Source: Actinacidiphila alni (GTDB taxonomy: Bacteria; Actinomycetota; Actinomycetes; Streptomycetales; Streptomycetaceae). From it: a stretch of DNA of 64,000 nt. A program made the position numbers and the translations under genes. Below, piece by piece: positions 40,926 through 49,418 of this stretch (its first letter is position 1; each line of letters starts with the position of its first letter). Location of the stretch: NCBI RefSeq assembly GCF_900112845.1, contig NZ_FONG01000007.1, positions 62,001 to 126,000 on the forward strand, read 5' to 3'. Below the pieces are notes generated by a model. The model did not search any database and had not been told where the DNA came from. It saw nothing but the letters and a program-made list of their open reading frames with translations.

Positions 40926-42746
40926 ATGAGCCAGCACCTCACCCACGCGCCCAGCTCCGCAACCGCCGACGCCGTCGGCGAGGTCGACGCCGAGCGCGGG
41001 GACTGGTGGCGCGACGCGGTCATCTACCAGGTCTACCCGCGCAGTTTCGCCGACGGGAACGGCGACGGCATGGGCGACCTGCCCGGGGTCACCGCCCGGC
41101 TGCCGTACCTGCGCGACCTGGGCGTGGACGCGGTGTGGCTGTCGCCGTTCTACGCCTCCCCGCAGGCCGACGCCGGTTACGACGTGGCCGACTACCGGGC
41201 CGTGGACCCGATGTTCGGCACCCTCAACGACGCGGACGACCTGATCAGGGCCGCGCACGCGCTGGGTCTGAAGGTGATCGTCGACCTGGTGCCCAACCAC
41301 TGCTCGGACCAGCACGAATGGTTCAAGCGGGCGCTGCACGAGGGCCCGGGTTCGCCGCTGCGCGAGCGCTTCCACTTCCGCCCCGGCAAGGGCGCGGCCG
41401 GTGAACTGCCGCCCAACGACTGGGAGTCCATCTTCGGCGGCCCCGCCTGGACCCGTACGGTGAACCCGGACGGCACACCCGGCGAGTGGTATCTGCACCT
41501 GTTCGCGCCCGAGCAGCCGGACTTCAACTGGGACCACCCGGCAGTGCACGACGAATTCCGCTCGGTGCTGCGCTTCTGGCTGGACCTGGGCACCGACGGC
41601 TTCCGGATCGACGTGGCGCACGGCCTGGTCAAGGCCGCGGGCCTGCCGGACATCGGCCACGCCGAGCAGCTCAGCCTGCTGGGCACCGCGGCCATGCCGT
41701 ACTTCGACCAGGACGGCGTGCACGAGATCTACCGCGGCTGGCGCCGGATCCTCGACGAGTACGCGGGCCCCGCCGGCGAGGAGCGGATCGCGGTCGCCGA
41801 GGCGTGGACGCCGACGATCGAGCGGGCCGCGCTCTACCTGCGCCCCGACGAGCTGCACCAGGCGTTCAACTTCGAGTATCTGAGCACCTCCTGGGACGCG
41901 GCGGCGCTGCGCAAGGTTATCGACACATCGCTGACCGCGATGGGCGCGGTCGGCGCGCCCGCCACCTGGGTGCTGTCCAACCACGACGTGACCCGGCACG
42001 CGACGCGCTTCGGCAACCCGCCGGAGCTGGGCACCCAGCAGCGCGAGCCGGGCGACCGCGAACTGGGCCTGCGCCGGGCGCGGGCCGCGATCCTGCTGAT
42101 GCTGGCGCTGCCCGGTTCCGCCTACCTCTACCAGGGCGAGGAGCTGGGGCTGCCGGACGTCACGGACCTGCCGGACGAGGTGCGGCAGGACCCGTCGTTC
42201 TTCCGCGCGGCCGGGCAGGACGGCTTCCGCGACGGCTGCCGGGTGCCGATCCCGTGGTCGGGCGACGAGCCGCCGTACGGCTTCGGGCCGGCGGGCGGGC
42301 CGAGCTGGCTGCCGCAGCCGAAGAGCTGGGCGGCGCTGAGTGTCGCGGCGCAGACCGGCGACCCGGCGTCCACCCTGGAGCTGTACCGGTCGGCGCTCGC
42401 GGTCCGCAGACAGCGCCAGGAGCTGGGCGCGGGCACCGCGGTGACCTGGCTGGACGCGCCGGAGGGGGTGCTGGCCTTCCGCCGGGACGCCCCCGGCGGC
42501 GGCTTCGTCTGCACGGTCAACCTGACCTCGGAGCCGGTCCGGGTGCGGCTGCCGGCCGGGAGCCGGGCGCTGCTGTCCAGCGGCGCCGACTACGCTGAGG
42601 GGGTGCGTCCCGCGGTCGCGGACGCGACGGCGGACCGGCCCGCGGGCGGCCCGCTCGGCGTCGGCGGCCCCGTGACCGACAATCCCGTACATGACGGCAT
42701 TGAGCCGGTTATCGCCGCGGACACGGCAATTTGGTGGGCGATCTGA
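40926..42746 (+). CDS. aglA: Intracellular GH13 alpha-glucosidase
   Basis: The 606-residue enzyme has no signal peptide and shows GH13_23/30-type motifs: AVIYQVYPRSFADGNGDGMGDLPG, YDVADYRAVDPMFGT, DLVPNHCSDQHEWF, the nucleophile Asp229 in GFRIDVAH, the acid/base Glu292 in VAEAWT and Asp354 in SNHDVTR. It hydrolyses short maltodextrins imported by MalEFG to glucose. The ATG follows AAGGAAGCC; the in-frame ATG at 40914 lies within that ribosome site. The last 50 residues are a Pro/Gly/Asp-rich tail not typical of the family, running almost to malR. Confidence 0.92.
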   Translation: MSQHLTHAPSSATADAVGEVDAERGDWWRDAVIYQVYPRSFADGNGDGMGDLPGVTARLPYLRDLGVDAVWLSPFYASPQADAGYDVADYRAVDPMFGTLNDADDLIRAAHALGLKVIVDLVPNHCSDQHEWFKRALHEGPGSPLRERFHFRPGKGAAGELPPNDWESIFGGPAWTRTVNPDGTPGEWYLHLFAPEQPDFNWDHPAVHDEFRSVLRFWLDLGTDGFRIDVAHGLVKAAGLPDIGHAEQLSLLGTAAMPYFDQDGVHEIYRGWRRILDEYAGPAGEERIAVAEAWTPTIERAALYLRPDELHQAFNFEYLSTSWDAAALRKVIDTSLTAMGAVGAPATWVLSNHDVTRHATRFGNPPELGTQQREPGDRELGLRRARAAILLMLALPGSAYLYQGEELGLPDVTDLPDEVRQDPSFFRAAGQDGFRDGCRVPIPWSGDEPPYGFGPAGGPSWLPQPKSWAALSVAAQTGDPASTLELYRSALAVRRQRQELGAGTAVTWLDAPEGVLAFRRDAPGGGFVCTVNLTSEPVRVRLPAGSRALLSSGADYAEGVRPAVADATADRPAGGPLGVGGPVTDNPVHDGIEPVIAADTAIWWAI

Positions 42747-42772
42747 CGTGGTGGCGTTCCGTCCCCTAGCAT
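42742..42772 (+). promoter_or_regulatory. Candidate promoter for leaderless malR mRNA
   Basis: TCTGAC (42742-42747) and TAGCAT (42767-42772) can be paired with a 19-bp spacer. The malR GTG starts only 8 bp after the -10-like element and no Shine-Dalgarno precedes it, a set-up typical of leaderless transcripts in actinobacteria. The long spacer weakens the case. Confidence 0.35.
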
Positions 42773-42780
42773 CCGGTGCT

Positions 42781-43872
42781 GTGACCGCGCGGCTCGCAGA
42801 CATCGCAGCCCAGGCGGGGGTCAGTGAAGCGACGGTCAGCCGGGTACTCAACGGCAAGCCCGGTGTCTCCGCGACCACCCGTGAATCCGTACTGGCGGCG
42901 CTCGACCTCCTGGGGTACGAGCGGCCGGTCCGGCTGCGTCAGCGCAGTGCCGGCCTGGTCGGGCTGATCACGCCCGAGCTGGAGAACCCGATCTTCCCGG
43001 CCTTCGCGCAGATCATCGGGCAGGCGCTGACCCGGCAGGGGTACACCCCGGTGCTGGCCACCCAGACGCCCGGCGGCTCCACCGAGGACGAACTGGTGGA
43101 GATGCTGGTCGAGCGCGGGGTGGCCGGGATCATCTTCGTCTCCGGGCTGCACGCCGACTCCACCGCCGACATGGAGCGCTACACCCGCCTGCAGGGCCAG
43201 GGCGTGCCGTTCGTGCTGATCAACGGCTTCTCGGAGAAGGTCAACGCGCCGTTCGTGTCACCGGACGACCGGGGCGCGGTACGGCTGGCCGTCACCCATC
43301 TGGCGGCGCTCGGGCACCGCAGGATCGGTCTGGCGGTCGGGCAGAAGCGTTTCGTCCCCGTGCAGCGCAAGATCGAGGGCTTCGTGGCGTCCATGGCGGA
43401 CGTGCTGGGCCGCACCGAGGAGCAGGCGCAGGAGCTGGTCCAGCACTCGCTGTTCACCCTGGAGGGCGGCCAGGCGGCGGCCACCGCGCTGATCGCGTCC
43501 GGCTGCACCGCGATCGTCTGCGCCTCCGACATGATGGCGCTCGGCGCGATCCGGGCGGCCCGGCAGCAGGGCCTGTCGGTGCCGGACGACGTGTCGGTGG
43601 TGGGTTTCGACGACTCGCCGCTGATCGCGTTCACCGACCCGCCGCTGACCACCATCCGGCAGCCGGTGGCGGCGATGAGCCAGGCCGCGGTGAACGCGCT
43701 GCTGGAGGAGATCGGCGGCACCCCGGCGCCGCACAGCGAGTTCGTCTTCCTCCCCGAGCTGGTCGTCCGCGGTTCGACGGCCGCGGCGCCCGCCGTACGG
43801 AGCACGCCGGTGCCGCCGCAGCAACCCTCCTCAGGAGTGACACGCGGGACACCGGATCCGACCGAAGTCTGA
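42781..43872 (+). CDS. malR: LacI-family maltose repressor MalR
   Basis: The 363-residue regulator starts VTARLADIAAQAGVSEATVSRVLNGKPGVSATT, the standard LacI headpiece, and continues with the periplasmic-binding-protein-like core (LVGLITPELENPIFPAFAQIIGQALTRQGY, IVCASDMMALGAIRAARQQG, VVGFDDSPL). The sequence closely resembles streptomycete MalR as I remember it. It would bind the TTGCAACG-type sites before malE and release them when maltose or maltotriose is present. It lies downstream of aglA rather than beside malE, so it may be read both from its own promoter and from the operon. Confidence 0.93.
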   Translation: MTARLADIAAQAGVSEATVSRVLNGKPGVSATTRESVLAALDLLGYERPVRLRQRSAGLVGLITPELENPIFPAFAQIIGQALTRQGYTPVLATQTPGGSTEDELVEMLVERGVAGIIFVSGLHADSTADMERYTRLQGQGVPFVLINGFSEKVNAPFVSPDDRGAVRLAVTHLAALGHRRIGLAVGQKRFVPVQRKIEGFVASMADVLGRTEEQAQELVQHSLFTLEGGQAAATALIASGCTAIVCASDMMALGAIRAARQQGLSVPDDVSVVGFDDSPLIAFTDPPLTTIRQPVAAMSQAAVNALLEEIGGTPAPHSEFVFLPELVVRGSTAAAPAVRSTPVPPQQPSSGVTRGTPDPTEV

Positions 43873-43909
43873 CCTGCGATACGGGGCGAATCTGGCAGAC
43901 TGGTGTCCC

Positions 43910-44809
43910 ATGGGGGAACCGACAGCGAAGACCGTCAACGACCGTACGGCCACCCCGACGCACTCCGCCGGTGCCACGCTTCCGGACGGGGCGACGGGTG
44001 TGGCCCGCACGGAACCCCGGCACACCCTGCTCGGACGGCTGCGTACCCCCCGCAGACCCCGCCTGTGGTTCGAGATCCTGCTGATCGGTGTCAGTTACTG
44101 GCTGTATTCACTGGTCAGGAACGCGGTGCCGGAGCAGGAGCGGGTCGCGCTGCGGCACGCCTCGTCGGTGTGGTCCTTCGAGGGGCACCTCGGTCTCGAC
44201 ATCGAACGGTCCGTCAACCACAGCGTGAATTCCGTGACGTGGCTGATCGTCGGGATGAACTACTACTACGCCACGCTGCACTTCGTCATCACCATCGGGG
44301 TGCTGGTCTGGCTCTACCGCGCCCACCCCGGCCGGTACGGCGCGGCCCGCCTGGTGCTCTTCGTGACGACGGCGATCGCCCTGGTCGGTTTCTACCTCTA
44401 CCCGCTGGCGCCGCCCCGGCTGATGACCGGCGGCGACTTCATCGACACCGTCCAGGTGCACCACACCTGGGGCTCGATGGCCTCGGGCAATCTGGCCCAT
44501 GTGTCCAACCAGTACGCGGCCATGCCGTCGATGCACATCGGCTGGTCGCTGTGGTGCGGCATCACGATCGCGACGCTGGCCACCCCGCTGTGGGCGAAGA
44601 TCCTGGGCGGCCTCTACCCGCTGTTCACCCTCTCGGTGATCATCTCCACCGGCAACCACTTCTGGCTGGACGCGTTCGGCGGCATCGCGTGCCTCGCGGT
44701 CGGTTACGGGGTCGCCTACCTGATCTACGGGCGCTGGATCTACCGGCTGCCGCGGCAGCCGGTGGACCGTACGGTGGCCCCCGGGGCGTCGGACCCGCGG
44801 ACGGCCTGA
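43910..44809 (+). CDS. PAP2-superfamily membrane phosphatase/phosphotransferase
   Basis: The 299-residue protein has a hydrophilic N-terminus of about 50 residues and five to six membrane helices. The PAP2-type catalytic motifs are LAPPRLM, QYAAMPSMHIGWSL (Ser-Met-His) and STGNHFWLDAFGG (His...Asp). This is the inositolphosphotransferase/PAP2_3 type, acting on lipid phosphates at the membrane, with the active site probably outside. The ATG follows a short purine run 37 bp after malR and the pair could be co-transcribed. The substrate is unknown. Confidence 0.88.
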   Translation: MGEPTAKTVNDRTATPTHSAGATLPDGATGVARTEPRHTLLGRLRTPRRPRLWFEILLIGVSYWLYSLVRNAVPEQERVALRHASSVWSFEGHLGLDIERSVNHSVNSVTWLIVGMNYYYATLHFVITIGVLVWLYRAHPGRYGAARLVLFVTTAIALVGFYLYPLAPPRLMTGGDFIDTVQVHHTWGSMASGNLAHVSNQYAAMPSMHIGWSLWCGITIATLATPLWAKILGGLYPLFTLSVIISTGNHFWLDAFGGIACLAVGYGVAYLIYGRWIYRLPRQPVDRTVAPGASDPRTA

Positions 44810-44846
44810 CCGTCCTCTCCCTCGTGTTTCTGCGGCAGCACCGGCG

Positions 44847-45665
44847 TCAGCGTGACGCGTGCGGCGCCACGTACAGCGTCTGGAGGCCGAAGCCGTAGTA
44901 GCCGGACGTGTCGGCGAGGCGGGTGCTGGTGGTGCCGCCGCCCGCCGGGTCCAGCGCGGTGACGGCGTCCAGCGCCACCCAGGGCCCCGACGGCGGGCGC
45001 AGGAAGCTCAGCACGATGTCGAGATTGCTGAACAGGTGCGTACGGAAGTCCAGCGCGGCGCTGAGGCCGCTGGCACCGTCCGCGACGAGCACGGCCTGCT
45101 GGGTGCCGCTGGTCGACTCGCCCGCGACGAGCGGCAGCCGGGGGCGTACCCATACGGTGGCCGGGCCCGGCGTGGCGTGGAAGCCGGAGACGTAGCGGAA
45201 GTCCATCGAGGCGATCCAGCCGCGGTCGAGGTACCGCGACAGGTCGTCCTCGGCCTTCGTGGTGGCCAGCCCCTCGGGGTCCGGCAGTGGCGGCGCCGCC
45301 ACCGGTACGTCGGGGACGAGGCCCGGTTCGCGGCGGCGCCACCAGGCGCGGGCGGTGAGCAGCGTCCGGCCGTCCACGCTCAGCTCGGCCCCCAGCAGCC
45401 GGGCCCGCCGGCCGGGCTTCAGCACGGTGGCGCCGACCTGGACCGGGGCGACCGGGACGGGGCCGTGGAAGTCCAGCACGATTCTGGCGAGGTGGCCGTC
45501 GGGCCCGGTCCCGTCGTCCGCGAGGAGGGCTTCCATGGCGTGGACCAGCAGGGCGCTGGGCGGGCCGCCGTGCTGCTGGTCGGGCGACCAGGGGCCCTGG
45601 GTGGCTTCCGTGGCGACGAAGGACCCGTCAGGGCCGGGCTCGTAGAAAGCGGTCGGCTCGCCCAT
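44847..45665 (-). CDS. Thioesterase-family protein (double hotdog)
   Basis: The 272-residue soluble protein resembles acyl-CoA thioesterase-like actinobacterial proteins with two hotdog halves: GPWSPDQQHGGPPSALLVHAMEAL (residues about 22-45) and SMDFRYVSGFHATPGPATVWVRPRLPL (about 150-176), with LDFRTHLFSNLDIVLSFLRPPSGPW toward the end. It would hydrolyse an acyl-CoA; the chain is unknown. The ATG follows GGAGGAGCACCG. It is divergent from the HxlR regulator and both starts flank a near-perfect inverted repeat, so it is probably the regulated target. Confidence 0.88.
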   Translation of the reverse strand: MGEPTAFYEPGPDGSFVATEATQGPWSPDQQHGGPPSALLVHAMEALLADDGTGPDGHLARIVLDFHGPVPVAPVQVGATVLKPGRRARLLGAELSVDGRTLLTARAWWRRREPGLVPDVPVAAPPLPDPEGLATTKAEDDLSRYLDRGWIASMDFRYVSGFHATPGPATVWVRPRLPLVAGESTSGTQQAVLVADGASGLSAALDFRTHLFSNLDIVLSFLRPPSGPWVALDAVTALDPAGGGTTSTRLADTSGYYGFGLQTLYVAPHASR

Positions 45666-45690
45666 CGGTGCTCCTCCGGTGCCTTCTGTG

Positions 45691-45744
45691 CGTTTCGTAT
45701 TCCGTAACGCCTTCCGTCACCGTAGGGTTACGGAATCCGAAACG
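45691..45744. promoter_or_regulatory. 18-bp inverted repeat between thioesterase and HxlR gene
   Basis: CGTTTCGTATTCCGTAAC (45691-45708) and GTTACGGAATCCGAAACG (45727-45744) are complementary at 17 of 18 positions, with an 18-bp spacer. Placed exactly between divergent starts, it is the likely operator for the HxlR protein controlling both genes. Confidence 0.82.
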
Positions 45745-45767
45745 TCAAGGAGGAGGCGGATGCCGTC

Positions 45768-46103
45768 ATGACCGTCCCGCTCCCCGGCCGCCCCGTCCGC
45801 GGCTCCCGGACCGGCCGCCCTCTCATGGCCGCGCTCGACCTGCTCGGCCGGAGGTGGGCGCTGCGGATCCTGTGGGAGCTGCGGGACGGTCCCGTCGGGG
45901 CGCGCGACCTCCGCGCCCGGTGCGACGGGATGTCGCCGAGCGTGCTCTACCAGCGGCTCCGGGAGTTGGGCGCCGCCGGTCTTCTCGGGCAGACCCCGTC
46001 CGGGCAGTACGCCCTGACCCCTGTCGGCCTCTCCCTCCGCGACGCGATCGCTCCACTCGACCTCTGGGCCCGCACCTGGTCTCCTCCGGAGGGGGGTGAG
46101 TGA
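45768..46103 (+). CDS. HxlR-family winged-helix transcriptional regulator
   Basis: The 111-residue regulator has the HxlR winged helix: LMAALDLLGRRWALRILWELRDGPVGARDLRARCDGMSPSVLYQRLRELGAAGLL, then a wing and a short dimerisation helix. HxlR proteins sense small reactive compounds, often through a Cys; the only Cys here is in RARCDG. It is divergent from the thioesterase and probably autoregulates through the inverted repeat. A short palindrome follows the gene. Confidence 0.92.
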   Translation: MTVPLPGRPVRGSRTGRPLMAALDLLGRRWALRILWELRDGPVGARDLRARCDGMSPSVLYQRLRELGAAGLLGQTPSGQYALTPVGLSLRDAIAPLDLWARTWSPPEGGE

Positions 46104-46109
46104 GGTCTT

Positions 46110-46129
46110 TCAGGGGCGCGCGCCCCTGA
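46110..46129. repeat. Loop-less copy of the palindromic element between HxlR gene and glnE
   Basis: TCAGGGGCGCGCGCCCCTGA is a perfect 20-bp palindrome, preceded by GTCTT as in the long copies and followed by CCGCCCTCCGCAGGAG (46137-46152), nearly the same flank as copies 1 and 2. It sits between convergent genes and can act as a terminator for both. Confidence 0.75.
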
Positions 46130-46156
46130 GGGTTACCGCCCTCCGCAGGAGTCGGG

Positions 46157-49100
46157 TCAGGTGTAGAAGAGGCGGTCGACGACGAGGCGGGCACGACGGG
46201 TGCGCCGCCGGTAGTCCTCGAGCATGTCACCGACGTGCCCAGGCGGATAGCCGAGGTAGCGGGCGACGGCGGAGAGCTCACGGCCGTCGCCGGGAAAGGT
46301 GTCCCCGGGCCGCCCCCGGACGAGCATGACGGCGTTACGGACCCGCGTCGCGAGAACCCACGCATCGTCCAGTACGCACGCGTCCTCGGGATCGATGAGC
46401 CCGGCCGAGAGGGCGGCGGCGAGGGCCGGCCGGGTCCCGGTGGTGCGCAGCTCCGGGAGCGACCCCGCGTGCCGCAACTGAAGAAGCTGCACCGTCCACT
46501 CGACGTCGGACAGCCCGCCGCGCCCGAGCTTGGCGTGCGTGGTGGGATCGGCGCCGCGCGGCATCCGCTCGGACTCCATCCGGGCTTTGAGACGCCGTAT
46601 CTCGCGCACCGCCTCCTCGTCGAGCCCGTCGGCGGGGTAACGGAGCGGGTCGACCAGGGCGGTGAAGCGTTCGCCGAGGTCGGCGTCGCCCGCGACGGGC
46701 AGGGCGCGCAGCAGCGCCTGGCTCTCCCAGACCCGCGACCAGCGGCGGTAGTAGGCGCCGTAGGAGGCGAGGCTGCGGACCAGCGGCCCGCTCTTGCCCT
46801 CGGGCCGCAGATCGGCGTCGAGCAGCAGCGGCGGATCGGCGGTGGGAATCTGGAGCAGCCGCCGCATCTCGTCGGCGACGGCGCCCGCCGCCCGGGTCGC
46901 CTCGCTCTCGTCGGCGCCCTCGCGCGGCTCGTGCACGAAGAGCACATCGGCGTCCGAACCGTACGCCATCTCGCGCCCGCCGAAGCGGCCCATGCCGATG
47001 ACGGCGAACCGGGTGGGCAGCAGATGCGCGTCGTTGCCGGTGACGTGGTTGACGGCGGCCCGCAGCGCGCCGGCCAGGGTCGCGGCGGTGAGCCCATAGA
47101 TGGCGGTGCCGACGCGGTCGACGAGCACGGCCGGGTCGGCGGGGCCGTCCGAGGTGTCCTCCTCGTCGTCCCCGTACGTGTCGATGAGGTCGGCGGCGGC
47201 CGTACGGAACAGCTCGCGCCGCCGGACGCCGCGGACGGAGGCGATGGCCTGTTCCGGGGTGTCGGCCCGGCCGACGGCGGCCAGCACTTCCTGTTCGAGC
47301 GCGGCGTGCTCGCGCGGTACGAGCCCGTCGGGGGCGCCCAGCAGGGCGACCGCCTCGGGGGCGCGCATCAGCAGGTCGGGGGCGAGCCGCCCGGAGGACA
47401 GCACCCTGGCCAGCCGCTGCGCCGCCGCGCCCTCGTCGCGCAGCAGCCGCAGGTACCAGGGCGTCTTGCCGAGCGCGTCGGAGACCTTGCGGAAGCCGAG
47501 CAGTCCGGCGTCGGGGTCGGCGGAGTCGGCGAACCAGCCGAGCAGGACCGGCAGCAGCGTCCGCTGGATGGCGGCCTTGCGGCTGACGCCGCTGGCCAGC
47601 GCCTCCAGGTGGCGGACGGCCGCGGCGGGGTCGGCGTAGCCGAGCGCCTGGAGGCGCTGGCGGGCCGCGTCGGTGCTGAGCCGGGTCTCCTCGCCGCCGA
47701 GCTGGGCGACGGCGTCCAGCAGCGGCCGGTAGAAGAGCTTCTCGTGCAGCCGCCGTACTTCCTTGGAGTGCCGCTTCCACTCCCGGTTCAGCTCCGCGAC
47801 CGGGTCGGCGCGGAAGCCCAGGCCGCGGCCGAGCCGCCGCAGGCCCGCCTCGTCGTCGGGCACGAGGTGGGTGCGGCGCATCTTGTGGAGCTGGATGCGG
47901 TGTTCCATCAGCCGCAGGAAGCGGTATGCGTCGTCGAGGGCGGCGGCGTCGGTGCGGCCGACGTACCCGCCGGCGGCGAGGTCGCCGAGCGCGGTCAGCG
48001 TCGTACCGCTGCGCAGTGACGGGTCGGTGCGGCCGTGCACCAACTGGAGGAGCTGGACGGCGAATTCGACGTCGCGCAGGCCGCCGGGTCCGAGCTTCAG
48101 CTCGCGGTCGACGTGGGCGGCGGGGATGTTGTCCACGACGCGGCGGCGCATCTGCTGGACGTCGGTGACGAAATTGTCCCGCTCGGCGGCCTGCCAGACC
48201 AGCGGGTGCACGGCGGCCAGATACTCCTCGCCGAGCGCCTCGTCCCCGGCGACCGGCCGGGCCTTGAGCAGCGCCTGGAACTCCCAGGTCTTGGCCCACC
48301 GCTTGTAGTAGGCGAGGTGGCTGGAGAGCGTACGGACCAGGGGGCCGTTCTTGCCCTCGGGCCGCAGATTGGCGTCGACCGGCCAGATCGTCCCCTCGGC
48401 GGTGGTGTCGGAGCAGATCCGCATCATGCGGGCGGCCAGCCGGGTGGCGGCGCGGACCGCCGCGCCCTCCGCGTCGTCCTGGCCGAGGGTGTCGTCGGCG
48501 GGTTCCGCGACGTAGACGACATCGACGTCGGAGACGTAGTTCAGCTCGTGACCGCCGCATTTGCCCATGCCGATCACCGACAGCCGGCAGGCCGCGGCGT
48601 CCTGCGGGCTCTCCGCGTACGCGATGGCGAGCGCGGCGCGCAGGGTGGCTGTGGCGAGGTCGGCCAGTTCGGCGGCGGTGCGCACCAGGTCGCTGGTGCC
48701 GCACACATCGCGGGCCGCTATGCCGAGCAGGCAGCGGCGGTAGGCGACGCGCAGCGCGTCGGGGGTGTCGGCGCCGGCCAGGCCGCGGACGAAGTCGGCG
48801 ACGCCCGGGTGCAGGTCGGCGGGCTCGTAGGTGACCAGGGCGTGCCAGTGGGACGGGTGCCTGGCCAGGTGGTCGCCGAGCGCCTCGGAGGCGCCGAGGA
48901 CGCCGAGCAGCCGGTCGCGCAGCGGTTTGGCGGTGGTGACGGTGTCGAGCAGAGCCCGCCGCTCCCCCGGGTCCAGGGCCTCGGCCAGCCGGACCAGGCC
49001 GAGCAGCGCCTGGTCGGGGTCGGCGGTGCCGCCGAGCGCTTCGAACAGCACCGGGTCGGTCCGGACCGCGGACAGCACGGGCAGGTCCAGCAGGCGTTCG

Positions 49101-49168
49101 GCGGCCGCGGGGTCGGTGAAGCCGTGCCGCAGCAGCCGTGTGAACGTACTGCTCCGGCGTCCTTGCAT
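46157..49168 (-). CDS. glnE: Bifunctional glutamine synthetase adenylyltransferase/deadenylase
   Basis: The 1003-residue enzyme adds or removes AMP on GSI. Two nucleotidyltransferase modules are visible: VIGMGKCGGHELNYVSDVDVVYV at about residues 198-220 and VIGMGRFGGREMAYGSDADVLFV at about 720-742; the GGxELNYxSDxD pattern marks the active sites. The target Tyr397 is conserved in GlnA at 6.2-7.6 kb. I set the start at the ATG behind GGGAGGGCCG; a GTG 30 nt upstream would add ten Pro/Gly-rich residues. In streptomycetes the enzyme helps shield against ammonium shock. Confidence 0.97.
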   Translation of the reverse strand: MQGRRSSTFTRLLRHGFTDPAAAERLLDLPVLSAVRTDPVLFEALGGTADPDQALLGLVRLAEALDPGERRALLDTVTTAKPLRDRLLGVLGASEALGDHLARHPSHWHALVTYEPADLHPGVADFVRGLAGADTPDALRVAYRRCLLGIAARDVCGTSDLVRTAAELADLATATLRAALAIAYAESPQDAAACRLSVIGMGKCGGHELNYVSDVDVVYVAEPADDTLGQDDAEGAAVRAATRLAARMMRICSDTTAEGTIWPVDANLRPEGKNGPLVRTLSSHLAYYKRWAKTWEFQALLKARPVAGDEALGEEYLAAVHPLVWQAAERDNFVTDVQQMRRRVVDNIPAAHVDRELKLGPGGLRDVEFAVQLLQLVHGRTDPSLRSGTTLTALGDLAAGGYVGRTDAAALDDAYRFLRLMEHRIQLHKMRRTHLVPDDEAGLRRLGRGLGFRADPVAELNREWKRHSKEVRRLHEKLFYRPLLDAVAQLGGEETRLSTDAARQRLQALGYADPAAAVRHLEALASGVSRKAAIQRTLLPVLLGWFADSADPDAGLLGFRKVSDALGKTPWYLRLLRDEGAAAQRLARVLSSGRLAPDLLMRAPEAVALLGAPDGLVPREHAALEQEVLAAVGRADTPEQAIASVRGVRRRELFRTAAADLIDTYGDDEEDTSDGPADPAVLVDRVGTAIYGLTAATLAGALRAAVNHVTGNDAHLLPTRFAVIGMGRFGGREMAYGSDADVLFVHEPREGADESEATRAAGAVADEMRRLLQIPTADPPLLLDADLRPEGKSGPLVRSLASYGAYYRRWSRVWESQALLRALPVAGDADLGERFTALVDPLRYPADGLDEEAVREIRRLKARMESERMPRGADPTTHAKLGRGGLSDVEWTVQLLQLRHAGSLPELRTTGTRPALAAALSAGLIDPEDACVLDDAWVLATRVRNAVMLVRGRPGDTFPGDGRELSAVARYLGYPPGHVGDMLEDYRRRTRRARLVVDRLFYT

Positions 49169-49304
49169 CGGCCCTCCCGGCGGGTCTTGTGGTGTCACGG
49201 CTGCCCCGTACCCCTGATCGGTGCCGCTCTATCCCGGCCGCACCGGACGGATCAGGCCGGACCACGGTACCCGCGGCCGGAAACACGCTGCGAGCAGGGG
49301 CAAC

Positions 49305-49326
49305 GTTCGTCGGCTGTTCACCCGGG
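49305..49326 (+). promoter_or_regulatory. PHO box upstream of the phosphoesterase gene
   Basis: Two adjacent 11-bp direct-repeat units, GTTCGTCGGCT (49305-49315) and GTTCACCCGGG (49316-49326), match the PhoP operator form of streptomycetes. TAATTT at 49356-49361 is a possible -10 element. The gene starts 92 bp downstream, consistent with activation under phosphate starvation. Confidence 0.75.
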
Positions 49327-49418
49327 GAGGGGTCGCCCGGCCGGGTCGCGCACCCTAATTTTGGCATGCACACTGTGAACATACCCCCGCCCCCCGCCTG
49401 TCCTACCGGAGGTACGCC

